Shown: positions 17,106 through 25,892 of the stretch, one piece after another | Layout: each line of letters opens with the position of its first letter | Position numbering within the stretch: position 1 is the stretch's first letter | NCBI GenBank assembly: GCA_002898795.1 | Contig: BEIG01000014.1 | Coordinates: forward strand, 1 to 46,942 | Direction: 5' to 3' | Source: a bacterium HR30 | Lineage (GTDB): Bacteria > Desulfobacterota > Binatia > HRBIN30 | DNA: 46,942 nucleotides | The notes under the pieces: model-generated | Database searches by the model: none | The model's input: the letters and a program-made list of their open reading frames with translations, nothing else | Told to the model about the DNA's origin: nothing | Program-made: the position numbers and the translations under genes

Positions 17106-17612
17106 GTGAACGGAAGATTGATTGCAGGAGTGGTTGGGCTCATCGTCTTGGCCTTTGGTTTGTCGGGCTTGTTGTACCCCGAGCGAGTCATGGAATTTGC
17201 TGGCTTCGCCGTGGCACCCACCGCAAGTGCGGCGCAAGCCACGGCGGAGGCACGGGCCGTGTACGGTGGGCTCTTCGTCGTGCTTGGAGCCTGGGTGGTT
17301 TACGCTGCACTGCGGCAGTCGCGCCAGTTGCTCGTGCTCGGGGGCACCTTGTTTCTCGGTGCCGCGAGCGGGCGACTTGGGGGAGCCTACGTGGCTGGTA
17401 GCCCCGGAATATGGGGTTGGATTGGCGCGATCGTCGAGATTGCGCTCGGTGTTGCTTTATTGGCCGCTGCTTGGTCGTTAGGGCGCGACGAGGAATGGCC
17501 AGCGTTGGCTGTTCCGGCACAACCCAGTGAGGGAGGAAGGCCGATTGCAGCGGCTCCGCCTCGGGACGTGCCGCCATCCTCGGGAACGACGGGCGCGCCG
17601 TTTTCGCCATAA
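17106..17612 (+). CDS. DUF4345-like small integral membrane protein
   Basis: A 168-residue protein with four predicted helices: about 5-23, 50-68, 72-90 and 98-122, then a Pro/Arg-rich cytoplasmic-looking tail. The first helix with FGLSGLLYPERVMEF and the EARAVYGGLFVVLGAW stretch resemble the DUF4345 family of unknown function. It starts with GTG and lies 30 bases after the desaturase; the FUN14 gene follows after only 3 bases. The role is unknown; the context suggests membrane lipid physiology. Confidence 0.75.
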   Translation: MNGRLIAGVVGLIVLAFGLSGLLYPERVMEFAGFAVAPTASAAQATAEARAVYGGLFVVLGAWVVYAALRQSRQLLVLGGTLFLGAASGRLGGAYVAGSPGIWGWIGAIVEIALGVALLAAAWSLGRDEEWPALAVPAQPSEGGRPIAAAPPRDVPPSSGTTGAPFSP

Positions 17613-17615
17613 GCT

Positions 17616-17963
17616 ATGGGAGGCCCTGCCCCGAGTTTCGATTGGCAACAACTCCTTTCCGGTTTGCCCGTCGGGCAACTCGGATTTGGGGGGATGGCAG
17701 GGCTGGTCGCTGGCTACGCCGCGAAGAAAATTGCTCGACTAGCCGCCGTGTTGTTGGGCGTATTGTTTTTCTTGTTGCAAATTCTGGCCTACGAGGGTTG
17801 GATCACCATTCACTGGCACGAGGTGCAACGCTCGGCAGACGAGTTTTGGCTTCGGGCGCAGGAGCAAGGCCTGTGGGAACGCGTCTGGGATGTGGTGACC
17901 GGTAATCTTCCGTTTGGTGGAGCATTCACCGCCGGCTTTTTGATCGGGTTTCGGCTGGGCTGA
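17616..17963 (+). CDS. FUN14 family membrane protein
   Basis: A 115-residue protein with a glycine-rich helix (GFGGMAGLVAGYAAKKIAR, about 23-41), a strongly hydrophobic helix (about 42-58) and the C-terminal PFGGAFTAGFLIGFRLG signature of the FUN14 family. In eukaryotes FUNDC1 works at mitochondrial membranes; bacterial members have no settled function. It begins 3 bases after the DUF4345-like gene and ends 10 bases before the convergent phosphofructokinase gene. Confidence 0.85.
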   Translation: MGGPAPSFDWQQLLSGLPVGQLGFGGMAGLVAGYAAKKIARLAAVLLGVLFFLLQILAYEGWITIHWHEVQRSADEFWLRAQEQGLWERVWDVVTGNLPFGGAFTAGFLIGFRLG

Positions 17964-17973
17964 AGGGGGCCGA

Positions 17974-19284
17974 TCAGTGAGGCGCTGCGGTCGCGCTCTC
18001 GCTTCCCCACGTAGGACGGGGGAGCACCAGCGGCGGGGGCTCTAGCTCCACCAGATATTCGAATTGGCGGCGGAATTCTTCGGGGGTGAGGTGCGCCGTG
18101 CGAGCGAAACGGGCGATTTCTTCTTCCCGCTCGAAGTCGTCGCGGCGCAATCGGATCATGTACCGTCGCGCAATGGCGTAGCGTGTGGAGTAAACGTCAA
18201 CCAGACGCACTCGCGTGCGACCCGTGTGCGGGTCGAGCAACTGGTCAAAGGGAATGGGCACGAACTGACCGCCTTGCAACGACACCATCACTCGGTCGCC
18301 GCCTTCGATGAGGAACTTGGCGGCGCAGTAACCGAGGTCGCGCGTGTATTCGAGGTCGTACGGAATGGGGTCGGCGCAACGCAGTTCATACCCGATGTTC
18401 TTGGCAGTGAGAGTGACCTTCACCCCGAGTTCGGCCAAGCGTTGCGCAAGAGCACGTTTGACTGTATCCCCGAGATCGATCTCCGAGAGCCGTACGTGGC
18501 CGTGCTCGTCGCGTTCGACGTGCTCGAGACCTTCGATGTCCTGGGGATCCATGTCGAGCACAACCCCTTCAGCAATGATCGCCACTCCGTCTCGCCGGCC
18601 GTCGGCCAGGCGCTTGATGATGGCCCCTGCCAAGATGTCCACGATGTGCCTGAGACGCACCCGGCGGCCCAGGAATTCCTCTAAGATTAGTGTCAGGGTG
18701 GCACCTGCAGCCTTACCGATGCCGAGCGCGAGATGACCGGCCTTCCGGCCCATGGTCACCACGATATACCAGCGCGAGGTGGTGTAAGCGTCGACCATGA
18801 GATTTTTCACCAGCTCCACGCCGACATGGCGGGCAGTTTGAAACCCAAAGGTGTCGACGTGAGGCGGAAGATCAAGGTCGTTATCGATCGTCTTCGGTAC
18901 GTGTACCACGCGAAGCCGTCCGCCAGCGTGTTCCGCCAACCGCATGGCAGAGTAAGCCGTATCGTCGCCGCCGATGGTGATGAGGCGATCGATTCCGAGG
19001 GCGTCGAGCACTTGAACGCAACGATCGAGGAGTTCCGGGCTTTTTGTGGGGTTTGCTCGCGAGATGCCGATGATCGACCCGCCGCGAAAGTGTACGCGGC
19101 TAACTTTGTCGATGGTTAGGGGCTCGATCTGATCGGTGCGCCCGTTCATGATGTGCTCGAAGCCATCGCGAATGCCAACCACCGGAACGCCCTCGAGCAC
19201 AGCCCGAATGGTTGCGGCACCAATGACACTATTGATCCCCGGTGCTGGCCCACCCCCAACCAGGATGCCCAATTTTTTTTCCAT
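17974..19284 (-). CDS. 6-phosphofructokinase, pyrophosphate-dependent type
   Basis: A 436-residue PfkA-superfamily enzyme phosphorylating fructose 6-phosphate. Two positions decide the donor in this family. The E. coli GGDGS motif reads GGDDT here (105-109), and the GTIDND motif reads PKTIDND (130-136). The Asp and Lys at these places are known to block ATP and favour pyrophosphate, so this is probably a reversible PPi-dependent enzyme. The sugar-phosphate MGR motif (VTMGRKAGHLAL) is present. The N-terminal glycine loop GGGPAPGINSVIG is typical. Length is between the short PfkA and long plant-type PFP. It follows lpdA in the same direction with a 140-base gap, so shared transcription is possible but not shown. 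Confidence 0.9.
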   Translation of the reverse strand: MEKKLGILVGGGPAPGINSVIGAATIRAVLEGVPVVGIRDGFEHIMNGRTDQIEPLTIDKVSRVHFRGGSIIGISRANPTKSPELLDRCVQVLDALGIDRLITIGGDDTAYSAMRLAEHAGGRLRVVHVPKTIDNDLDLPPHVDTFGFQTARHVGVELVKNLMVDAYTTSRWYIVVTMGRKAGHLALGIGKAAGATLTLILEEFLGRRVRLRHIVDILAGAIIKRLADGRRDGVAIIAEGVVLDMDPQDIEGLEHVERDEHGHVRLSEIDLGDTVKRALAQRLAELGVKVTLTAKNIGYELRCADPIPYDLEYTRDLGYCAAKFLIEGGDRVMVSLQGGQFVPIPFDQLLDPHTGRTRVRLVDVYSTRYAIARRYMIRLRRDDFEREEEIARFARTAHLTPEEFRRQFEYLVELEPPPLVLPRPTWGSESATAAPH

Positions 19285-19426
19285 ACTGCCAAATCCTCCG
19301 TCTCCAAGCCACGTATTTTAGTACGCAGCTTCGCAAGCTCGCACGGTCTTTTCCTTGCTACGAAGCTAGGCCAGTCAACCGCACGACGCGCGAGGCCGCA
19401 GGGGAGTCATCCTACAAATCGTGCCC

Positions 19427-20848
19427 CTAGATATTGAGCGGGCGCCCATCGACGGCCAACGCCGCCTCGCGCAAGGCTTCGGGTAACGTGGGGTGAGCGT
19501 GACAGGTCCGGGCCAAGTCCTCTGCACTCGCGCCAAATTCCAGGGCCAACGCCGCTTCGGCAATTAAGTCAGAGGCCCGGGGACCTAAGATGTGCACCCC
19601 CAAAACGCGATCCGTTTTCGCGTCGGCAATGACTTTCACTTGCCCGTCCGTTTCTCCCAGGCAGCGAGCGCGGCCATTCGCCAAAAAGGGGAAGGTGCCA
19701 ATGCGCACTTCAATCCCGCGGTCACGAGCTGCTTCCTCGGTGAGGCCAACTGCAGCCAGTTCCGGTGCGGTGTACACCACATTGGGTACAGCGTCGTAGT
19801 TCACATGAGAGGCAATACCGCACATGCGTTCCACCGCAGCAATCCCTTCTTCTTCGGCTTTGTGGGCGAGCATGGGTCCGGGGATGACGTCGCCAATGGC
19901 GTAAATTCCCTTGACGCTGGTTTGGTACTCCTGGTCGACCAAAATGAATCCCCGCGGATTCCGCTCGATCCCGAGTTCCTCCACGCCCAAGCCTTCCGTG
20001 TACGGCTTGCGGCCTACGGCAACCAACACGATGTCAACGTCGACCGTTGTGGTCTTGCCCCCTTGGTCGAGCGTGACCCGTACCCCGTTGGAGATCGGTT
20101 CCGCCGAGCGTGCCGTTGTTTGGAGTTCGATGCGAAGCCCCTGGCGCTGCAAGCTTTTTTGCAACATGTCGGCCAGTTTACGGTCCATGCCGGGCAAAAT
20201 GCGGTCGAGGAATTCCACCACCAGGACTTCCGATCCTAATCGCGACCATACCGAGCCCAACTCCAAGCCAACAGCACCGGCACCGATCACCAGCATCTTC
20301 TGCGGCACTCGCGGCAGGGACAGTGCTTCGGTGGAAGAGACGATCCGCTCGCCATCGAACGGCAAACCAGGCAACGCTGCCGGTACACTGCCCGTTGCAA
20401 TGAGAATCCGTTCTGCGGCTAGCTCCCGTTCGCTCGTGTTGTTTCGCACGAGCACCCGCCCTGGCCCGAGGATGCGTGCAGTACCGTGCACCCGCTCGAT
20501 GCCATGTTTTTTGAAGAGGCCGGCAATTCCTTGGGTCAGAACCTTCACCACACGATCTTTGCGCGCCATGAGGGCGGCCAGGTCGAGCTCCACTTCTCGC
20601 ACGCGAATCCCATGCGAGGGCAAGTGCTGTCGCGTCTGGGCATAGAGTTCACTCGAGTCGAGCAGCGCTTTGCTCGGGATACAGCCAATGTTCAAGCACG
20701 TGCCCCCCAGCGTGGGCTCTTTTTCCACGCAGGCCACGCGTAGCCCCAACTGTGCTGCCCGGATGGCGGCGATATACCCACCTGGTCCGGCTCCGATGAT
20801 CACGAGGTCGAACGACTGCGCCCCTTTTCCTTGTTCGCTGTGCGACAT
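19427..20848 (-). CDS. lpdA: Dihydrolipoyl dehydrogenase (E3)
   Basis: FAD-dependent enzyme that reoxidises the dihydrolipoyl group of 2-oxo acid dehydrogenase complexes and passes electrons to NAD. From ATG 20848 (GAGGAGG 5 bases upstream) the protein is 473 residues, the usual length; the frame runs to 20911 but the added residues are not family-like. Visible features: FAD-binding IGAGPGGYIAAIRAAQLG, the redox disulfide in GGTCLNIGCIPSK, the NAD-binding IGAGAVGLELGSVW, the second FAD site YAIGDVIPGPMLAHKAEEEG, and the C-terminal His-Glu pair in CHAHPTLPEALREA. It completes the sucA-sucB-lpdA unit. Confidence 0.95.
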   Translation of the reverse strand: MSHSEQGKGAQSFDLVIIGAGPGGYIAAIRAAQLGLRVACVEKEPTLGGTCLNIGCIPSKALLDSSELYAQTRQHLPSHGIRVREVELDLAALMARKDRVVKVLTQGIAGLFKKHGIERVHGTARILGPGRVLVRNNTSERELAAERILIATGSVPAALPGLPFDGERIVSSTEALSLPRVPQKMLVIGAGAVGLELGSVWSRLGSEVLVVEFLDRILPGMDRKLADMLQKSLQRQGLRIELQTTARSAEPISNGVRVTLDQGGKTTTVDVDIVLVAVGRKPYTEGLGVEELGIERNPRGFILVDQEYQTSVKGIYAIGDVIPGPMLAHKAEEEGIAAVERMCGIASHVNYDAVPNVVYTAPELAAVGLTEEAARDRGIEVRIGTFPFLANGRARCLGETDGQVKVIADAKTDRVLGVHILGPRASDLIAEAALALEFGASAEDLARTCHAHPTLPEALREAALAVDGRPLNI

Positions 20849-20929
20849 AAGTTCCTCCTCGTAGATTGATCTCGACCAGCGCAGTTCGCGCAGGGGTTCA
20901 ATGTTCGGCAACCCGCGGATCGTGGCGGC

Positions 20930-22267
20930 TCAAACCCCTAAGAGTAAGCGACTCGGGTCTTCGATCCGTTCCTTCACCCGCACCAAAAAGGTTACCGCTT
21001 GCTCTCCATCGACGAGCCGGTGATCGTACGAGAGGGCAACGTACATCATCGGGCGGATCACGATTTGGTCGTCGACGACGACTGGTCGCTTTTCGATCTT
21101 GTGCATCCCGAGAATGCCGCTTTGCGGTGGGTTCAAGATCGGCGTCGACAGCAGAGATCCGAACACTCCACCGTTGGTGATGGTAAACGTTCCGCCACTG
21201 ATGTCGTGGATACCCAGCTTGCCTTGGCGAGCCAAGCCAGCCAGGCGCTCGATCTCGCTTTCGATTTCGGCAAAGGAGCGCTGGTCGGCGTAGTGAATGA
21301 CAGGCACGACTAAGCCTCGCTCCGTAGCCACGGCGATGCCAAGGTGAACGTGCTTGTGGTACACGATTTCGTCGCCATCGATGAAGGCATTGACCACGGG
21401 GATTTCTTGCAAAGCGGCGACACACGCCTTGGCGAAGAACGACATGAACCCGAGGCTGACCCCGTAACGTTTTTGGAATCGCTCGCGGTACTGAGCTCGC
21501 AATGCGATCACGGCGCTCATGTCGATTTCGTTGAAGGTGGTCAGAATTGCCGCTGTGTGCTGAGCTTGTACCAAGCGTTCGGCGATGCGCTTGCGCAAAT
21601 GGGTCATCGGCACGCGCTCTTCTTCTTGGGCGCGGTCAAGCCGGGGCGGCGATGGTGGCGGCGGCGGTGGGGCTTCGGCACGTTCCGCTTGAGGTACAGC
21701 CTCTGGCGTACCGGGCGCAGGCCCTGGGGATTCCTGGGTTGGCGTGGGTGGGGCGGTTTCGCGCTCCCGTTCAAGATACGCCAGCACGTCGGCCTTGGTG
21801 AGTCGCCCGCCCTTACCCGTGCCACGAATGCGTGTGGCATCGAGCTTGTGTTCTTCGACGAGGCGGCGTACCGCCGGACTCAGCAGCGGGCTCTGAGCGG
21901 TGACAGGTGGCGCTTCCTTTGCCTGTGGCGGCGAAACGCTCGTCGGACCTGGCGGCGGGGGCACTGGAGCTTCAGCGGCTCGCGTGCCGGATGGCGTCTG
22001 GTCTGGGCTCGAGGTGGTGCGGACTTCGGCTGGGAGAGGCTCGATGGTGGCAACCACAGCGCCAACTTCCACAGTGGCCCCTTCTGGTTGCACAATGTGC
22101 AAGATGCCCGTGGCTGTTGCGGGAATTTCCACACTGGCCTTGTCCGTCTCGAGTTCGAGAATCGGCTCGTCGGTCTCGACTCGTTCTCCCTCCCTTTTCA
22201 TCCAACGGATGATCACCCCTTGCGTGATCGATTCGCCGAGCGATGGAATGCGTACTTCAACGGGCAT
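20930..22267 (-). CDS. sucB: Dihydrolipoyl succinyltransferase, E2 of 2-oxoglutarate dehydrogenase
   Basis: A 445-residue E2 core of the 2-oxoglutarate dehydrogenase complex. It has one lipoyl domain (1-80) with the lipoylated lysine in [10 protein letters not shown] (Lys43), a Pro/Ala-rich linker, a peripheral subunit-binding domain (about 125-165, [16 protein letters not shown]), a second Pro-rich linker, and the catalytic acyltransferase domain ending in the active-site [11 protein letters not shown]. The start overlaps the end of sucA by 11 bases and has GGAGGA within sucA, so expression is coupled. Its pairing with a 2-oxoglutarate-type E1 supports SucB rather than another E2. Confidence 0.95.
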   Translation of the reverse strand: MPVEVRIPSLGESITQGVIIRWMKREGERVETDEPILELETDKASVEIPATATGILHIVQPEGATVEVGAVVATIEPLPAEVRTTSSPDQTPSGTRAAEAPVPPPPGPTSVSPPQAKEAPPVTAQSPLLSPAVRRLVEEHKLDATRIRGTGKGGRLTKADVLAYLERERETAPPTPTQESPGPAPGTPEAVPQAERAEAPPPPPPSPPRLDRAQEEERVPMTHLRKRIAERLVQAQHTAAILTTFNEIDMSAVIALRAQYRERFQKRYGVSLGFMSFFAKACVAALQEIPVVNAFIDGDEIVYHKHVHLGIAVATERGLVVPVIHYADQRSFAEIESEIERLAGLARQGKLGIHDISGGTFTITNGGVFGSLLSTPILNPPQSGILGMHKIEKRPVVVDDQIVIRPMMYVALSYDHRLVDGEQAVTFLVRVKERIEDPSRLLLGV

Positions 22268-24998
22268 GGGTCCTCCGCAGTGCAGCGTGAATGAGTTCTT
22301 GCTCCTCGCTCTGATGCACTTTGTACGAGCCAGTGGCCGGGCTTGCGGCCGGACGACGCCCCGCGTAGAGAATTGGCCGGTCCTTCCCCACGAGGCGCAG
22401 CAAGTGACGGAACATCTCGTTCCAGGCGCCCATATTTTGTGGTTCCTCCTGCGCCCACATCACCTCCGCTCGTTCAGGATAAAGGCCCAAGAAGGTACGC
22501 ACTTCGTTCTCGGGAAAGGGGTAGAGCTGCTCGATGCGCACGAAGGCGACATCATCGATGTCCCGCTCGCGGCGAGCCACCAGCAGGTCGTAGAAAACCT
22601 TGCCCGAGCACAGGATGACACGGCGGACTTTCTTCGGATCGATCGGGTCGACGTCGCCCAGCACGGGTTGGAACGTGCCTTCCACGAAGTCCCTTACCGG
22701 GGAAACGCACAGCTTGTGTCGCAACAAACTCTTGGGCGTCATCAAGATCAAGGGTTTGCGAAAATTCCGGTGAATCTGGCGGCGCAATGCATGAAAGTAC
22801 TGCGCTGGGGTGGTGAGGTTGCAGACCTGGATGTTCTTTTCTGCGCATAGCTGCAAAAAGCGCTCGAGCCGGGCGCTCGAGTGTTCCGGACCTTGTCCCT
22901 CGTACCCGTGCGGCAGGAGCAGGACGAGGCCGCTCATCTTTTGCCACTTCGATTCTGCAGCCACGATAAACTGGTCGATAATGACCTGGGCGTTGTTCGC
23001 GAAGTCGCCAAACTGAGCTTCCCACAACACCAAATTGCGGGGGTCGGCAGAGCTGAAGCCGTACTCGAACCCGAGTACGGCAAGCTCGGAAAGCATCGTA
23101 TCGATCACGGTGAAGCGTCCTTGTTTTTCTGCCAGGTGATCGAGAGGAACGTAACGCGCGCCCGTCTGGACGTCGTACCAGATCGCGTGGCGCTGGCTGA
23201 AGGTACCGCGGCCGCTGTCTTGGCCGGCCAGACGCACGGGGGTTCCCTCCAACAAAAGAGAGCCAAAAGCAAGCATTTCTGCCGTGGCCCAGTCTACTTG
23301 ACCCTCACCTTGCAGCATCTCGATGCGCTGTTCGTAAAGCCGGCGAATCTTAGGGTGCACCGCGAACCCTTCCGGCACGCGCGCAGCCTTACGGACAATT
23401 TCCTCGAGGACCTCGCGCGGCACCGCCGTACGAGCACTCCAGTCGTCCCCCGCCCAGCGCATCCCTTTCCACACTCCCCCAAAGACGAACACTTGCTGGC
23501 GGGGCATGAAATCGCGGGCGTAATTTAGGGCGTCTTCAAAGAGCTCGCGCAGTGCGGCAGCTTGTTCCTCGAGTTCTTTTTCCTGCACCACCCCAGCGCG
23601 GAGTAGCCTTTGCGCGTAAAGCTTTCGCACCGTTGGGTGCGCTTCGATTCGGCGGTAGAGGGTGGGCTGGGTGAAGGTGGGGTCGTCGGTTTCGTTGTGG
23701 CCATGTCGGCGGTAGCAAACGAGATCGATAAAGACATCTCTTTTAAATCGTGCCCGGAAAGCGGCCGCGAGGCGCGCGGCTTGAACAGCGGCTTCCGGAT
23801 CGTCGGCGTTCACGTGGAAGATCGGGGGATGCAAAAACTTGGCGAGGTCTGTGGGGTAACGCGTTGGGCGGTAATTTTCCGGCTCCGTGGTAAAGCCGAT
23901 TTGGTTGTTGATGATGATGTGGATGGTGCCACCCGTGCGATAATCGCGCAGTTCCGACAACGCTAGGGTTTCTGCGACAATCCCTTGGCCACAAAAAGCT
24001 GCGTCGCCGTGGATCACGACCGGTTGCACGCGCGAGCCATCGGTATCGCCCAGGTAGTGCTGCTTGCCGCGCACGATGCCCTCTACCACCGGGTCGATAG
24101 CCTCCAGGTGGCTTGGGTTCGAGCAGAGCGAGAGGTGCATCTTGTGGCCGCTTCTCGTCAGGATGTCCTTGGAGTACCCGAGGTGGTATTTCACATCTCC
24201 GTCCCCCGGGATGTGCGCCGGCAAGCGGGTGCCCTCGAACTCCGCGAAAATCATTTCGTACGGCTTGCGCAAGATGTGCGCCAGCACGTTGAGCCGGCCA
24301 CGATGAGCCATCCCCATGACGATTTCTTGCACGCCCTGGCGGCCTGACTCCTCGACCAGTTCGTCCAGAAGAGGAATCAACGCTTCGGCTCCCTCCAGGG
24401 AGAAGCGTTTTTGACCGAGGTATTTGACGTGCAGAAACTGCTCGAAACTTTCAGCCTGAGTGAGGCGATAGAGAATATACTTCCGATCTTCGTCCGTGAG
24501 CTCCGGACGATTCAGCGATGGCTCCATGCGTTCCTGAAGCCAGGTGCGCTGTTCCTTGTCGTCGGTGTGCATGTACTCCACACCGAGCGTTCCGCAGTAA
24601 ATCGCTTTGAGCCGATCGATGACATCTCGCAACCGGCCCCGTGGGAAGCCTTTGAGCATCGGTGTTTCCACAATGCGGTCGAGGTCGGCTTGCGAAAAGC
24701 CGAATTCTTCCGGTTCGAGAAGCGGATGTGACTTCAGGTTGTTCCCTAACGGATCGAGGTTGGCAATTAAGTGACCGATCTCCCGATAAGAGTGCACCAG
24801 GTTATACACGCCGATGTGCGGGCTGAAGGTGGGAGGAGCTTGGACAACTTCTGCTGCCGGCTCCCGGCGTGCTAATTCGTAGCCCGCGAAAAACAGCGCC
24901 CAAGACGGATCCACCGAGTTCGGATCGCTTTGGTAGCGCCGATACATCTCTTCGATGTATTCGGCATTCGCCCGGGAAAGAAAGTCTAGCTTGGTCAC
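22257..24998 (-). CDS. sucA: 2-oxoglutarate dehydrogenase E1 component
   Basis: Thiamine-diphosphate enzyme that decarboxylates 2-oxoglutarate in the TCA cycle. From GTG 24998 the protein is 913 residues, near the E. coli length; the choice rests on a GAGGAGG site six bases upstream and on the N-terminus [18 protein letters not shown], typical of SucA. The frame is open to 25067 but the extra part is not family-like and would overlap the preceding gene. Landmarks: the [10 protein letters not shown] motif, [18 protein letters not shown] with [10 protein letters not shown] of the ThDP site, the [13 protein letters not shown] motif, and the C-terminal [14 protein letters not shown]. It is followed by sucB with an 11-base overlap. 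Confidence 0.96.
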   Translation of the reverse strand: MTKLDFLSRANAEYIEEMYRRYQSDPNSVDPSWALFFAGYELARREPAAEVVQAPPTFSPHIGVYNLVHSYREIGHLIANLDPLGNNLKSHPLLEPEEFGFSQADLDRIVETPMLKGFPRGRLRDVIDRLKAIYCGTLGVEYMHTDDKEQRTWLQERMEPSLNRPELTDEDRKYILYRLTQAESFEQFLHVKYLGQKRFSLEGAEALIPLLDELVEESGRQGVQEIVMGMAHRGRLNVLAHILRKPYEMIFAEFEGTRLPAHIPGDGDVKYHLGYSKDILTRSGHKMHLSLCSNPSHLEAIDPVVEGIVRGKQHYLGDTDGSRVQPVVIHGDAAFCGQGIVAETLALSELRDYRTGGTIHIIINNQIGFTTEPENYRPTRYPTDLAKFLHPPIFHVNADDPEAAVQAARLAAAFRARFKRDVFIDLVCYRRHGHNETDDPTFTQPTLYRRIEAHPTVRKLYAQRLLRAGVVQEKELEEQAAALRELFEDALNYARDFMPRQQVFVFGGVWKGMRWAGDDWSARTAVPREVLEEIVRKAARVPEGFAVHPKIRRLYEQRIEMLQGEGQVDWATAEMLAFGSLLLEGTPVRLAGQDSGRGTFSQRHAIWYDVQTGARYVPLDHLAEKQGRFTVIDTMLSELAVLGFEYGFSSADPRNLVLWEAQFGDFANNAQVIIDQFIVAAESKWQKMSGLVLLLPHGYEGQGPEHSSARLERFLQLCAEKNIQVCNLTTPAQYFHALRRQIHRNFRKPLILMTPKSLLRHKLCVSPVRDFVEGTFQPVLGDVDPIDPKKVRRVILCSGKVFYDLLVARRERDIDDVAFVRIEQLYPFPENEVRTFLGLYPERAEVMWAQEEPQNMGAWNEMFRHLLRLVGKDRPILYAGRRPAASPATGSYKVHQSEEQELIHAALRRTHAR

Positions 24999-25041
24999 CG
25001 CTTGCCTCCTCGCACCCGGAGCATAGCAGGGATCGACGATG

Positions 25042-25521
25042 TCAAAGCAGGGCTCCTCCCTGCCCATCGAAGCTTTGGAGCACAGTGAGCACCTCGGCGG
25101 CGGTGGAAGCGCGCTTCAGCTCGGATCGGCAGCGTTCGGATTGGAGGACCAAGGAGAGCGAGGAGAGAAACTGCAAATGTTCTGTGGCTAGGGTGACCGA
25201 CGAGACCACCAAGGCCACGATGGAAATAGGTAAACCAAAAGCAACTTCGTAAACCGCGCGGGGCGCCACGGCCAAGGCACAGGCAATCCCGTCGATGGCG
25301 TCGGTGCGTACGTGTGGGATGCTGACCCCGATATCCAACATAGCGGTGCTACTTTGGCGTTCCCGCTGACATACTTGTTCGAGCGTGATCGACACAGAAT
25401 CGGCCGGTAGCCGAGAGGCCTGGACTAACACGTCCAAAAGGCCCTGGATCGTGGCTTCGAAGTTCGGCCACGACTGGCCAACGACAACAACGTGTTCGTC
25501 CAAAACCTCTGCTAACCGCAT
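25042..25521 (-). CDS. PTS EIIA domain protein (PtsN/fructose-type)
   Basis: A 159-residue single-domain EIIA protein of the mannitol/fructose/nitrogen class. The phosphorylatable histidine is in GVSIPHVRTDAI (His70), the conserved place, so phosphorylation by HPr or NPr should be possible. No sugar permease (EIIB/EIIC), EI or HPr gene is nearby, which points to a regulatory role like PtsN (EIIA-Ntr) rather than sugar uptake. It lies 43 bases upstream of the sucA GTG in the same direction, so it is probably the first gene of the 2-oxoglutarate dehydrogenase operon. Regulation of that operon or its enzymes is a reasonable guess, not shown. Confidence 0.85.
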   Translation of the reverse strand: MRLAEVLDEHVVVVGQSWPNFEATIQGLLDVLVQASRLPADSVSITLEQVCQRERQSSTAMLDIGVSIPHVRTDAIDGIACALAVAPRAVYEVAFGLPISIVALVVSSVTLATEHLQFLSSLSLVLQSERCRSELKRASTAAEVLTVLQSFDGQGGALL

Positions 25522-25892
25522 TGGCCCAGTGTGCTCGCGTCAGTAAGAGAACGCAATTTTGCCATGCGTTGCAAGGGATCGTTTGGGGCCCGATCGCGGC
25601 GCAAGCTTTGGCCGGGTCCGGAGCGAACCTACCCGGCAGGCGGTGTGGCGTTGTGGCTACAGGGTCCGTAGTAGCGCATTTGTGAACGAGGAGACCCGAG
25701 ACAAGTGGTCCGAGTCGGCGTCTGCAGTGTGTCCACTCAGTTTGCCGAAGGCGGTTTCGAGGTTGTGCGTCGTTTCGGGTGCCGCGCTTGCGCTCGCCCT
25801 TTGGTAGCCGACGGCAACGCGAAACTTACGTCGGCACGTAGAGTGAAGTTCTGCTGTTGACTTATCCGACTCGCGGCCCCAGCATCCATAAG
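25522..25892. other. Divergent intergenic region, no recognisable gene
   Basis: About 370 bases between the EIIA gene (minus) and the dockerin-bearing lipoprotein gene (plus). It must carry promoters for both. I found no well-spaced consensus pair and no clear operator palindrome. A short plus-strand frame around 25560-25800 lacks a credible ribosome site. Confidence 0.45.

Noticed and set aside
24999-25067. Longer SucA start at 25067
   Set aside because: It would overlap the EIIA gene and place the GAGGAGG ribosome site inside the coding sequence; the GTG at 24998 is well placed and followed by a typical SucA N-terminus.
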